In this document: positions 36,582 to 45,318 of the stretch, one piece after another
How the letters are laid out: each line of letters opens with the position of its first letter
How positions within the stretch are numbered: the stretch's first letter is position 1
Assembly: GCA_035479875.1 (NCBI GenBank)
Contig: DATIIH010000004.1
Coordinates: 13,844 to 77,843 of the forward strand
Reading direction: 5' to 3'
Length of the DNA: 64,000 nucleotides
Source: PMNU01 sp035479875
Lineage (GTDB): Bacteria; Patescibacteriota; Saccharimonadia; Saccharimonadales; UBA4665
Program-made: the position numbers and the translations under genes
The notes under the pieces: model-generated
The model's input: the letters and a program-made list of their open reading frames with translations, nothing else
Told to the model about the DNA's origin: nothing
Databases searched by the model: none

Positions 36582-37787
36582 ATGAACGTAGTTAAATTGT
36601 TGGCTCGCCTGATGAATCAGGTTGCCAAGCGCACGCATCAGGCCAGCGACCAGCATGAACGTCTAGAAGCTGCCATGAACAGTCTGGATGTCGGCTTACT
36701 GATGACATTTAAAGATAATGATGTCATCTCCTATAACGCTGTATTGCCTAAGATTTTACATGTCGATAAGCGTTTGCAGCACGGCAAACTGACCCTCGGT
36801 GTGCTAGAAGAAAGGATCAAGGCGTCGAATTTTGATCTTGGCGCCGCAATTGATACATGTGAGCGAACCGGAGACCCCTTTGATGTTAAAGAATTTACCC
36901 ACGGCAATGACATATTACGCGTCTATGGTGCGCCCATTGGCTACCACACGCGCAGGGGTGCCACCGGTACGGTCATCCTCTTCGAAGACATTACCGAAGC
37001 CAAAATCCGAGAGCGCAGTAAGGACGAATTCTTCTCCATCGCCAGCCACGAATTGCGTACTCCTCTAACTTCTATCAAGGGGAACACGTCGATGATCATG
37101 CAGTATTACCCCGAGGTGCTAAAAGATAAGAACTTGAGCGAAATGATACATGACATCCACAGCTCAAGCGTCCGTCTGATATCTGTCGTGAATGACTTTT
37201 TGGACGTTTCACGGCTTGAACAAAGCAAAGTCAGCTTCAACTACGAGCCGGTGAGTCTCGAGGAACTTATAGAAGGTGTCACGTACGAGATGCAGGTCGT
37301 CCTTAAAACGAAGGACCTATATCTCAAATTAGACAAAGTCACGCTTGATAGACTGCCGAAAGTCTGGGCCGACAAGAACCGCCTCAAGCAGGTCATCTAT
37401 AACCTTGTGGGCAATGCCTCTAAGTTTACCGAAAGCGGTGGTATCACACTGAGTGCCGAGGTCGAAGGAGACCACGTCAAGGTCCTGGTAGTCGACACTG
37501 GCCATGGTATGACCGCAAAGTCTCAGCAACTCTTGTTCCACAAATTCCAACAAGCCAGCAGCAGCCTACTAACCCGCGATACCACTCGCGGCACCGGTCT
37601 GGGGCTTTACATATCAAAGATGATAGTCGAGACGATGGGCGGCAAGATAAAACTGGAGAAGTCCGTAGAGGGCAAAGGTTCGACCTTTAGTTTTACCGTG
37701 CCAGTCGCAACCCCGGAGCGCCTAGCTGCGGCGGCTCGCACAACACCGCCAACTGGCGCCTCCACAGATGTAAGCGTGGAGAAATAA
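36582..37787 (+). CDS. Sensor-less histidine kinase (PAS-HisKA-HATPase)
   Basis: This 401-aa cytoplasmic kinase has an N-terminal coiled segment (about 1-30) and a PAS-like domain (about 28-140). HisKA carries phospho-acceptor His156 in FFSIASHELRTPLTSIKGN, and HATPase_c has an N box (NRLKQVIYNLVGNASKF), G1 (DTGHGMT), an F-box region (LLFHKFQQ) and G2 (GTGLGLYISK). It has no membrane helix. It continues in frame from the upstream sensor, from which a single TAA and 69 further nt separate it. Its closest relative here is the kinase at 45319-47274. The partner receiver is probably the CheY-like gene 43 nt downstream. Confidence 0.9.
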   Translation: MNVVKLLARLMNQVAKRTHQASDQHERLEAAMNSLDVGLLMTFKDNDVISYNAVLPKILHVDKRLQHGKLTLGVLEERIKASNFDLGAAIDTCERTGDPFDVKEFTHGNDILRVYGAPIGYHTRRGATGTVILFEDITEAKIRERSKDEFFSIASHELRTPLTSIKGNTSMIMQYYPEVLKDKNLSEMIHDIHSSSVRLISVVNDFLDVSRLEQSKVSFNYEPVSLEELIEGVTYEMQVVLKTKDLYLKLDKVTLDRLPKVWADKNRLKQVIYNLVGNASKFTESGGITLSAEVEGDHVKVLVVDTGHGMTAKSQQLLFHKFQQASSSLLTRDTTRGTGLGLYISKMIVETMGGKIKLEKSVEGKGSTFSFTVPVATPERLAAAARTTPPTGASTDVSVEK

Positions 37788-37795
37788 TTTCCCCT

Positions 37796-37823
37796 TTGCA
37801 AAAAGCTAATGCACGCTTATACT
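37796..37823 (+). promoter_or_regulatory. Own promoter of the CheY-like receiver
   Basis: TTGCAA (37796-37801), 16-nt spacer, TATACT (37818-37823), then 7 nt to the ATG. The receiver can be transcribed on its own as a leaderless message, apart from the kinases. Confidence 0.6.
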
Positions 37824-37830
37824 AGATCAC

Positions 37831-38229
37831 ATGATTAAAGTATTCATTGTTGAAGACGATCCGCTGATGTCGCGGATGTACCAAAAGATTTTTACTTTTG
37901 AAAAGTATGAAGTTGAGATGGCGGGCGACGGAGAAGAAGCTTTGGCCAAAGTAGTGGCCGCTAACCCTACTATCATCTTACTGGACGTCATGATGCCCAA
38001 GATGAATGGCCTGCAGGTGCTCGAGAAGCTCAAGGCTGATCCGGCAACCAAGCACATCCCTGTCGTTATGCTTACCAATTTGGCAGGTCAGCAAGATGCC
38101 GAAACTGCGCTTTCCAAGGGTGCGGTCAAATATATCGTCAAGAGCGAGCACGAACCAAGAGAAATTGCTGACATGATCAAAGAGATTGTCGCTGGCTATA
38201 CACGCGACGACGTTCCGGCTGCAGTGTAA
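37831..38229 (+). CDS. Single-domain CheY-like response regulator
   Basis: This 132-aa receiver has no output domain. The acidic pocket (D9, D10), phospho-acceptor D52 in LLDVMMPKMNG, the switch Thr82 and conserved Lys104 are all present. It is the only response regulator in the window although five histidine kinases lie within 16 kb, so several kinases may phosphorylate it. With no DNA-binding domain, it is expected to act by protein contact, as in type IV pilus or motility control; the target is unknown. Confidence 0.92.
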   Translation: MIKVFIVEDDPLMSRMYQKIFTFEKYEVEMAGDGEEALAKVVAANPTIILLDVMMPKMNGLQVLEKLKADPATKHIPVVMLTNLAGQQDAETALSKGAVKYIVKSEHEPREIADMIKEIVAGYTRDDVPAAV

Positions 38230-38285
38230 GTAAATAGTTTTTCGGGCTTGTTTACGCTCACGCTTTGCTTCATACTGTTCGTATT

Positions 38286-40505
38286 ATGGGTATTCGAACT
38301 AAGACACTTCTCATCGTAGTAGGATTTCTATCAGTTATGGTGGGCGGTTTTGCGGTTTTGGCCCAAACGGTTCTACTCAAAAGTTTCGTTCGGGTCGAAT
38401 CGGCCGAGATGTCCAAGAATGTCGAGCGGGCGGTGGACGCCATTGACTATAACCTAGGTCAGGTAAGTGCCAAGGGCACGGATTGGTCGGGCTGGTCCGA
38501 AACATACAAATTCGTGAAGGACCACAACCAAGATTATATCGACGAGAACCTGGCGACCTCTACTGTTACAGACCAAAACCTGAACTTTTTGGCGTTTTAC
38601 GACAGCAGGGGAAAGTTGGTGTATGCTGCAAGCGGCAGCATTGAGACAGGCGAGGACATCCCCTACTCCGCGGCCCTTCAAAAATTGTTGGTGCCGGGCA
38701 GCCCGCTGCTAGCGGTAGGGGCTACAGAGCAAGTTCACCAAGGCATTGTGCTTTTGCCGGAGGGGCCACTGATGCTCGTAACGCGTTCAGTGACCGACCA
38801 AAATGATACGCCCCAAATTCTGAAGCCGGACGGAACAGTAGTATTCGGAACGTATCTAAACGACGCACGCACGGCGGAACTAAGCAAATTAAGCCAGCTG
38901 CCATTAAAATTCTACCCCTATAATGACAGCAAGCTGCCGTCTGACGTACAGGCCTACAACGCTACAGCTTTAGGGCAAGCGCAGAAGTCCGAAGTAAAGC
39001 CGCTCGACGGCAATACTGTAGCCGGATATGGCATAGTGAAAGACATTTTTGGCAAGCCCGGATTGATCGTACGAGTGGAGCAGCCTCGAAGCAGCTATGG
39101 CCAGGGTCGGCACACCATCGCATACTTTTTGGTGCTGATGCTAGGGGCGGGAGCACTCCTGGCACTAGTCCTGGGCTTGATACTCAACCGTTTCGTGGTA
39201 GGTCCGGTGCGGCGATTAGCTAAAGACGTGGCTGGCATTGAGGGCCATAACAAGGGTTCATACCGGGTGCATGTGCCGAAGCAGCACGACGAGGTGGGAC
39301 GGCTGGCGGGAGGCATTAATACTATGCTTGGCAGCCTCGAGGATGCGCGTACTGAGCTGGAGCAGCAAAAGGGTGCAGTGGAGCAACAGGTGGTAGAACG
39401 CACGCGGGAGTTGGCGGCGGCACAGGCCGAGCTAGAGGCTTCTGTGCGCAGTTTGCCGTTTGGTTTTGCTGTGATAGACCAAAACGATAGCGTAGTGTTC
39501 TTTAACAGCCTGCTTTCTCGCCTGATGGGCCACACGATCTCGACTGACGCGGCCGAATCAAAGGCGGCACTGCAAGCTTTTAGTAAGGACTACGCTGATA
39601 TCCTGGACGTCCTTGGCTGTATTCACGATGCCCAGGTCAAACGCCAACCCATTGAAAAACATGTATCAAAAGGGTCTCAATTCTTCCGGTTCTTCTTTAT
39701 GCCGGTTTTGAGCGGGCCTGACGCAAAGCAAGTACTGGGTACCGTATTGATCATGGAGGACGAAACCGAAGAAAAGGCGGCTCAGCGTTCCCGTGACGAA
39801 TTCTTCTCGATTGCCAGCCATGAACTGCGCACGCCGCTGACGGCCATCCGCGGCAACAGCGGGATGCTGATTGATTACTATGGCAAGGATCTAAAAGATC
39901 CGGATATGAAGACCATGCTAACCGATATCCACTCATCCAGCTTGCGTTTGATCGACATTGTGAATGACTTCCTTGACATGTCGCGCCTTGAGATGGGCAA
40001 GATTGAGTTCAAAACCGAGCCAGTGGATACTGCAGAACTGGTGAAGCAAATATTGCGCGAATACGACGTAACGAGCTCACACCAAAAGCTACGCCTGACA
40101 CTCGGGCCGGTCGCAAAGGGCGTGCCGATGGCGCAGGCCGATAAGGAACGGTTACGGCAAATTTTGATTAACCTCGTAGGTAACGGCCTCAAATTTACTG
40201 AGGAAGGCGGGGTGACAATCCACGTTGCCGAGGGTAAGGCCGGCAGGGTTAAGATATCTGTGACCGACACAGGCAAGGGTATTGCCGAAAGTATGCAACA
40301 CCTCCTATTCCGCAAGCTCCAGCAGGCCAGCGAGAGTATTCTCACTCGCGACGACACGCAGAGTGCTGGCCTGGGATTGTATATTTCGCGGTTGCTAGCC
40401 GAAGGTATGGGGGGCACCCTGGTGCTTGAGTCGTCTGAACTGGGCAAGGGCTCAACCTTTACGCTTGAACTACCAGCAGCCAAAGCACAACAGAAAAAGC
40501 TCTAA
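38286..40505 (+). CDS. Histidine kinase with CHASE4 sensor, HAMP and PAS
   Basis: This 739-aa kinase has membrane helices at about 8-28 and 276-300. Between them is an extracytoplasmic CHASE4-type domain with the typical DWSGWSETYKF. HAMP (about 300-355), a coiled coil with RTRELAAAQAELEAS, PAS (about 390-495), HisKA with FFSIASHELRTPLTAIRGN and HATPase_c with N, G1 and G2 (SAGLGLYISR) boxes follow. The ATG at 38286 is preferred over TTG 38265, since a CATACT -10 box lies between them. The ligand is unknown. Confidence 0.92.
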   Translation: MGIRTKTLLIVVGFLSVMVGGFAVLAQTVLLKSFVRVESAEMSKNVERAVDAIDYNLGQVSAKGTDWSGWSETYKFVKDHNQDYIDENLATSTVTDQNLNFLAFYDSRGKLVYAASGSIETGEDIPYSAALQKLLVPGSPLLAVGATEQVHQGIVLLPEGPLMLVTRSVTDQNDTPQILKPDGTVVFGTYLNDARTAELSKLSQLPLKFYPYNDSKLPSDVQAYNATALGQAQKSEVKPLDGNTVAGYGIVKDIFGKPGLIVRVEQPRSSYGQGRHTIAYFLVLMLGAGALLALVLGLILNRFVVGPVRRLAKDVAGIEGHNKGSYRVHVPKQHDEVGRLAGGINTMLGSLEDARTELEQQKGAVEQQVVERTRELAAAQAELEASVRSLPFGFAVIDQNDSVVFFNSLLSRLMGHTISTDAAESKAALQAFSKDYADILDVLGCIHDAQVKRQPIEKHVSKGSQFFRFFFMPVLSGPDAKQVLGTVLIMEDETEEKAAQRSRDEFFSIASHELRTPLTAIRGNSGMLIDYYGKDLKDPDMKTMLTDIHSSSLRLIDIVNDFLDMSRLEMGKIEFKTEPVDTAELVKQILREYDVTSSHQKLRLTLGPVAKGVPMAQADKERLRQILINLVGNGLKFTEEGGVTIHVAEGKAGRVKISVTDTGKGIAESMQHLLFRKLQQASESILTRDDTQSAGLGLYISRLLAEGMGGTLVLESSELGKGSTFTLELPAAKAQQKKL

Positions 40506-40521
40506 GTAACAGGAGGTTCTC

Positions 40522-41754
40522 ATGCGAAGAATATCATTTTATGCGCGGACGCTTGGCCTGGTCGTAGCTACCGGTGTAGTGGCGCTTATGCCACTGTCGT
40601 CGGCCTTAGCGCTTTCGGACCTACAGTCTGCGGCCGACAGCATGGTCGGCACGGGATTGCCAGGTGTCTGGGGCGTGGACAGTGCTGGAGACTCGGCTGC
40701 CAGCGGAGTGGCCAATGTGGGCACAAGCGCGTCTACGCAGGCCGGCATGAAGGACCGGATTGGATCGGTGACCAAGGCGTTTATGGGCGAGGTGACGCTA
40801 CAGCTGGTGGCTGAGCACACGCTGCATTTGAGCGACTCGGTAGAGCAGTGGGTGCCTGGGTTGTTGCCGTACGGCAGTGACGTGACGGTAAAGCAATTGC
40901 TCAATCATACTTCGGGGATCCCAGACTATCTGGAGAGTGGCGACAATCCCTTGCTAGTGCAATTTATCCGCGAGAGCGTGCCGGGCAACCCGGAATACGA
41001 CCCTACTTTTAAGAACACAGTGTGGACGCCAGCCGAGCTGGTGGGACTGATTAGCTCCCAGCCGCGCGACGTGATTCCCGCTGGCAACGCGGAGTACTCA
41101 GATTCGAACTACATTGTACTCGGCATGGTGCTGGAGGCTGCTTCGGGCCAGTCGGTTGGCACGCTGCTGCAGAACCGCATCATTACACCGCTAAACCTCA
41201 CGCACACCAGCTTCCCGACCACGCAAACGGGGCTGCCGGGGCTGCATTCGCACGGCTACACCTTTAATGTGGATACCGATGGTGTGCCACTCGACGGGAC
41301 GCTATACGACATCACCAACTACAACACCAGCTTTGTCTGGGCCACCGGCGCGATCATCTCGAACCCGACCGACCTGAATACGTTTATGCGCGCTATGGTG
41401 GGCAACACGGTGCCGGGCCACCATCTGCCAAACTGGCTGGTAACAGCCATGACCACCACAGTGCCGATTACGCTGCCGGCGGGCTTGTTCCCGGCCGGGT
41501 TCGGCGCCGGCTTAGGGCTCTGGTCTTGGAATATTAAGGCCAGCCTGGATGACATTGGTGTGTCCGGCGGCTGCAATAAGACTATTTACGGCGAAGAGGG
41601 CGAAGTGCCGGGTTTTGATACTTGGTCGTTTACCAACAGCACGGGCTCACGGGCGATTTCCATGGGCGTGAACCAGATGGTGCCCGATTTTGACACTCAG
41701 TATTACGCTGCCAACGGCGAGCTGCCCCAGTACGGGCTGCTCTGGTGCCGTTAG
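40522..41754 (+). CDS. Secreted serine hydrolase, beta-lactamase class C / DD-peptidase family
   Basis: This 410-aa exported enzyme has a signal peptide (about 1-30). The nucleophile motif is S82-V-T-K85 (IGSVTKAF), and the tyrosine motif reads Y192-S-D instead of the usual YxN, followed by SNYIVLGMVLE. QLLNHTSGIPDY (about 125-136) is typical of the family, and EEGEVPGFDTWSF probably contributes the third element. Members are D-alanyl-D-alanine carboxypeptidases, esterases or beta-lactamases; the large class suggests wall remodelling rather than resistance. A strong AGGAGG lies 5 nt before the ATG. Confidence 0.85.
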   Translation: MRRISFYARTLGLVVATGVVALMPLSSALALSDLQSAADSMVGTGLPGVWGVDSAGDSAASGVANVGTSASTQAGMKDRIGSVTKAFMGEVTLQLVAEHTLHLSDSVEQWVPGLLPYGSDVTVKQLLNHTSGIPDYLESGDNPLLVQFIRESVPGNPEYDPTFKNTVWTPAELVGLISSQPRDVIPAGNAEYSDSNYIVLGMVLEAASGQSVGTLLQNRIITPLNLTHTSFPTTQTGLPGLHSHGYTFNVDTDGVPLDGTLYDITNYNTSFVWATGAIISNPTDLNTFMRAMVGNTVPGHHLPNWLVTAMTTTVPITLPAGLFPAGFGAGLGLWSWNIKASLDDIGVSGGCNKTIYGEEGEVPGFDTWSFTNSTGSRAISMGVNQMVPDFDTQYYAANGELPQYGLLWCR

Positions 41755-41819
41755 CTAGTAGTTAAGTTCAAGAGACTATACGCGGCGACGGCACATTCCG
41801 ACCGCAGTAGTTTAGATAG

Positions 41820-43952
41820 CTATTTAAGGGGCGGCTTTTCGGCCGCTGGTGGCTGAGGAGTAGCGCCATTAAGTGGCAGCTCAAGCGTAAAGACTGTCCC
41901 TTTGCCAAGTTCAGTCCGCTTCAGATAGAGCTTGCCCTGCATGCCTTGAGCCATAAGTCGGCTGATATATAGCCCCAAACCGGTAGCAGATGTGTCGTCA
42001 CGAGTAAGAATACTGGCGGTAGCCTGCTGAAATTTATGAAACAGTAGTTTTTGGGCCTCTGGCGAAATGCCGCGTCCGGTATCGGCAACATCGAACTGCA
42101 AGGCGGTGGCAGTCGGCTCTAGCGTTATGGTTATGCTGCCGCGCTCCGTAAACTTAACAGCATTATCTAGTAGGGCTACAAGGATCTTCTGGACACGTTC
42201 CTGGTCTCCCATTAGCTTCGGCGGCAGAGCGCCTTTGGGCGCTGTCAGCTTGAGCGATAATTGCTTAGCCGCGGCCGTTTTTTCTACTTTGGCAACGGCA
42301 CTCTTAGCTACGGCCAGGGGATCGAATGGAGCAATCGCAAAGCCGGCCTTGCCTTGTTCGAGGCTGGACATGTCCAGGAAGTTATTAACGATATCTATGA
42401 GTCGAATACTGGAATCGTGCATGTCGGCCATCATGGCCTGCAAATCAGGATCCTTCATTTGTTCCGGGTAGTAGTTTAGGATCATGTCGGTGTTGCCACG
42501 GATGGCCGTCAGCGGCGTGCGTAGTTCATGGCTGGCAATCGAGAAGAATTCGTCACGGGAACGCTGAATGATCCTTTCTTCGGTCTCGTCGGAAATAAGC
42601 ACTACTACGCCACGCGCCTGTTCCCCTTGCAGGATAGGCGATATGAAGATGTTAAAGAACGAACCCTCAAACGCTACATCACGGGCCTCGATAGACTTTT
42701 TGTCTTGCAGGCACTTGCTAACAGAGGCGGCGATATCGAACTTTTCCATCCTACCGAATAAAGACTTCATAGTGTAATCACTCTCTTTGCTGGTAGTAGG
42801 AAGTTTGAGTAAGCGGCGGGTGGCAACGTTAACTGTAATGATATTGCCAGCCTGGTCGATCATTACAAAACCTTGACTTAAGCTTAGGATCGAAGCTATT
42901 AGGCGAGCACGGGATTCGAGCAGACTGGAGGTCATCTCGTTAAAGGCATTGCCCAACGCGCCGATTTCGTCACGCGATTTGACTTGGACGCGCTCGTTTA
43001 AATTGCCGGCTCGAATGCGCCCCACCACCTCGGTAAATCGCTTAATCGGGTTGGTCATAGTGCGCGATAAATACCAGGCCACCAGCACCGCCAACCCCGC
43101 CGCCACGCCCAGCACCCCGAGCAGCAGCGTGCGCATGCGCATCACCGGCGCGTCCACCTCGGCCGTGTCTATCTTGGCCACTAAGACCCAATCGGTCCCT
43201 GGCACCGCCTTTGTAGTTAGCAAAGTGGTGTGGTTGCGGTAGTCGGTGGTGCTCGTGGGGGGTCCGCTAGCCGTTGTCAGTGCCGCGTCATTTTTAAACC
43301 GCAGTCGCGTCAAATATTGCCAGTGCCCATTACCTAGCGGCCGCGTTAGGTACGATTCACCCGTTGTGCCTAGTTCTGAGTAATCGCGCGCCACCACCAG
43401 GTAACTCGCCGCCGTAGCTTCGGCGATCGCCATCCCGATCGGCCGACCCAAAAGCGTCAACGGCACCGCGATGTATTGATCGAGCTCGCCAGTCGCCGAC
43501 CGCACAAACAAGCTGGTGTTGGCTTGTTGGCCGCCCGCCCGAAACACTTTGGTTCCGCTGTAATCCTGGCCCAGCAAGCTGGAGTCCGTGGAGCCTACCA
43601 CTCGGCCTTGCGGGTTCGTCACATACAGGCGATGGAAGGTACCCTGGCTGTTTTGCACGTCCACGAGTGCCGCGTTCAAATCTGCTTGTGCCTTGTCCGA
43701 CGGCGCGGCGTTGTATTGGTCGAGCAAGATCCGCAGCTGCGATTTAAACGCTAGGTCGTTCGCCTCTACGGCTACCGACTTATTGAGCGTCTCAATCCGT
43801 TCTAGCTGATGGTTGGCAGTATTGTCTAGGCTGGTCTGAATCTGCGTCCTGAGAGCATGCTGTGTCGTAACCAAAATTGGCAGCCCTGCTCCCGTTAGGA
43901 GGAGCAGAGACATTGCCAATATTGCGAACAGTAGTTTCTGGGCGATCTTCAT
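41820..43952 (-). CDS. Histidine kinase with Cache domain, paired with binding protein
   Basis: This 710-aa kinase has membrane helices at about 8-28 and 275-297 with a double-Cache-type outer domain between them. HAMP (about 298-350; NPIKRFTEVVGRIRAGNLNERV), PAS (about 360-460), HisKA (FFSIASHELRTPLTAIRGN) and HATPase_c with G2 TGLGLYISR complete it. It starts only 11 nt after the stop of the solute-binding-protein gene at 43964-45217, so the two are one operon. The binding protein may present its ligand to the Cache domain. Confidence 0.92.
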   Translation of the reverse strand: MKIAQKLLFAILAMSLLLLTGAGLPILVTTQHALRTQIQTSLDNTANHQLERIETLNKSVAVEANDLAFKSQLRILLDQYNAAPSDKAQADLNAALVDVQNSQGTFHRLYVTNPQGRVVGSTDSSLLGQDYSGTKVFRAGGQQANTSLFVRSATGELDQYIAVPLTLLGRPIGMAIAEATAASYLVVARDYSELGTTGESYLTRPLGNGHWQYLTRLRFKNDAALTTASGPPTSTTDYRNHTTLLTTKAVPGTDWVLVAKIDTAEVDAPVMRMRTLLLGVLGVAAGLAVLVAWYLSRTMTNPIKRFTEVVGRIRAGNLNERVQVKSRDEIGALGNAFNEMTSSLLESRARLIASILSLSQGFVMIDQAGNIITVNVATRRLLKLPTTSKESDYTMKSLFGRMEKFDIAASVSKCLQDKKSIEARDVAFEGSFFNIFISPILQGEQARGVVVLISDETEERIIQRSRDEFFSIASHELRTPLTAIRGNTDMILNYYPEQMKDPDLQAMMADMHDSSIRLIDIVNNFLDMSSLEQGKAGFAIAPFDPLAVAKSAVAKVEKTAAAKQLSLKLTAPKGALPPKLMGDQERVQKILVALLDNAVKFTERGSITITLEPTATALQFDVADTGRGISPEAQKLLFHKFQQATASILTRDDTSATGLGLYISRLMAQGMQGKLYLKRTELGKGTVFTLELPLNGATPQPPAAEKPPLK

Positions 43953-43963
43953 GCCAGAAGATG

Positions 43964-45217
43964 CTAGTTAGAAGACTCCACAAACTTGCCGCTCTGGATC
44001 TTGAAGATGTTGTAGCCACCATCGCTAATGTCGCCGTTGGCATCAAAGCGGATCCGGCCGGAAACACCTTGGAAGTCTACCTTGGCCAATTGCGCCCGAA
44101 TCTGGTCGCTAGTGGTCGCGCCGCTTTTCACTATGTTGGCGATGAGGGTGAATGCGTCATACGCTTGTGCGCCCGTGGCGCCCGTGGGAGCTGCGCCGTA
44201 AGCGGCTTTGTATTCGTCGACGAAGGCCTGGCTACCAAAGGTCACACCAAGTACTGTCATACCCTCGCCGCTCGTGCCCACGTCGCTGGCAAAGCTGTCG
44301 TCGCGCAGGGCGTCAGAGCCGTACAGTTTCGCCGTCACGCCCAGCTGTTTGGCTTGCAGTACGATCGCCGAGGCTGACTCAATCGAGTTGCTCATAATGT
44401 AAATGACATCGGGTTTGGCCGCCGCCGCCGTGGTCATGGCGTCTTTAAAGTCGAGCGTGCCGGCCTTAAAGGGCGTGCTCGAGACTACCGTACCGCCCAG
44501 CTTCTTGAAGTTGACACTAGCCACCGTATTCAGGCCCTGGCCATAAGCCTCGTCGGTGTAGAACAGTGACGCCTTACGCGCCCCGCCTTGGTACATCAAC
44601 TGCGTAGCGTAGATAGCCTGCTGGCTGTCCATCGGGTAGGTACGATAAAAGTAGTCGTTCGGGATTGCCAGCTTTGGGCTACTGGCCGATGGGCTAACGA
44701 TTAGCATGTGGAGCTCGTTGGCCGTTGGCAGAGCGGCTAAGGTTGAACCGGAGCAGGTGTCCCCGATGGTAGCCAACACCCCAGCTTGCGAAAACTCCTT
44801 GATGGCCGCCGTAGCCTTAGTGCCGTCACACTGCGTGTCGCGCACCAGCACCTGGAAGCTCAGGCCTTCCGGCGTATTAAAGTCGTGTTGAGCTAGCTCT
44901 ACTCCGTGCTGCAAAATAGCACCGTAGCTTGCTACATCACCGGTTAGGGGCGCCATCAAACCGATCTTGACCACACGATGTGTTACGGTAGCGGATTTTT
45001 TATGGCTATTCTGCCAGGACATTAAGACAAGACCGCTAACAATTGCCAAGACGACTACTGCTGCGCCGCTGACCATTATCCAGGTCCGTTTCATTTTGGC
45101 ATCGTCTCCTGCCGCATGCATTCCCCCGCGCCCCGACGATCCCGAGGTTGATACGCCCGAAGCGGGCTGCGTTGAATCTGTACTTGATGATTTGGTGTCT
45201 GAAGGTTGCTCGTTCAT
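43964..45217 (-). CDS. Anchored Leu/Ile/Val-type solute-binding protein, kinase-linked
   Basis: This 417-aa protein has a Ser/Thr/Gly-rich cytoplasmic N-terminus, one membrane helix (about 45-67) and a type I periplasmic-binding fold of the LivJ/ANF family (about 82-417). Family marks are KIGLMAPLTGDVASYG, DTCSGSTLAALP and ASLFYTDEAYGQGL. Such proteins bind amino acids or related small molecules. No permease or ATPase gene is near; instead a Cache histidine kinase follows by 11 nt. It is therefore probably a ligand receptor for signalling rather than for uptake. Confidence 0.88.
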   Translation of the reverse strand: MNEQPSDTKSSSTDSTQPASGVSTSGSSGRGGMHAAGDDAKMKRTWIMVSGAAVVVLAIVSGLVLMSWQNSHKKSATVTHRVVKIGLMAPLTGDVASYGAILQHGVELAQHDFNTPEGLSFQVLVRDTQCDGTKATAAIKEFSQAGVLATIGDTCSGSTLAALPTANELHMLIVSPSASSPKLAIPNDYFYRTYPMDSQQAIYATQLMYQGGARKASLFYTDEAYGQGLNTVASVNFKKLGGTVVSSTPFKAGTLDFKDAMTTAAAAKPDVIYIMSNSIESASAIVLQAKQLGVTAKLYGSDALRDDSFASDVGTSGEGMTVLGVTFGSQAFVDEYKAAYGAAPTGATGAQAYDAFTLIANIVKSGATTSDQIRAQLAKVDFQGVSGRIRFDANGDISDGGYNIFKIQSGKFVESSN

Positions 45218-45318
45218 TGATAAAAACGTCCTTGCTAGTTATGGCCATTAATTAAGTAGGCTTTGATATTGAGTATAGTGCTTATGTATATTGTTGTAAA
45301 TGTGTATTTTTTGGACAA

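Noticed and set aside
39878..40483. 201-codon minus frame within the CHASE4 kinase
   Set aside because: It is the shadow of the conserved HisKA/HATPase coding region.
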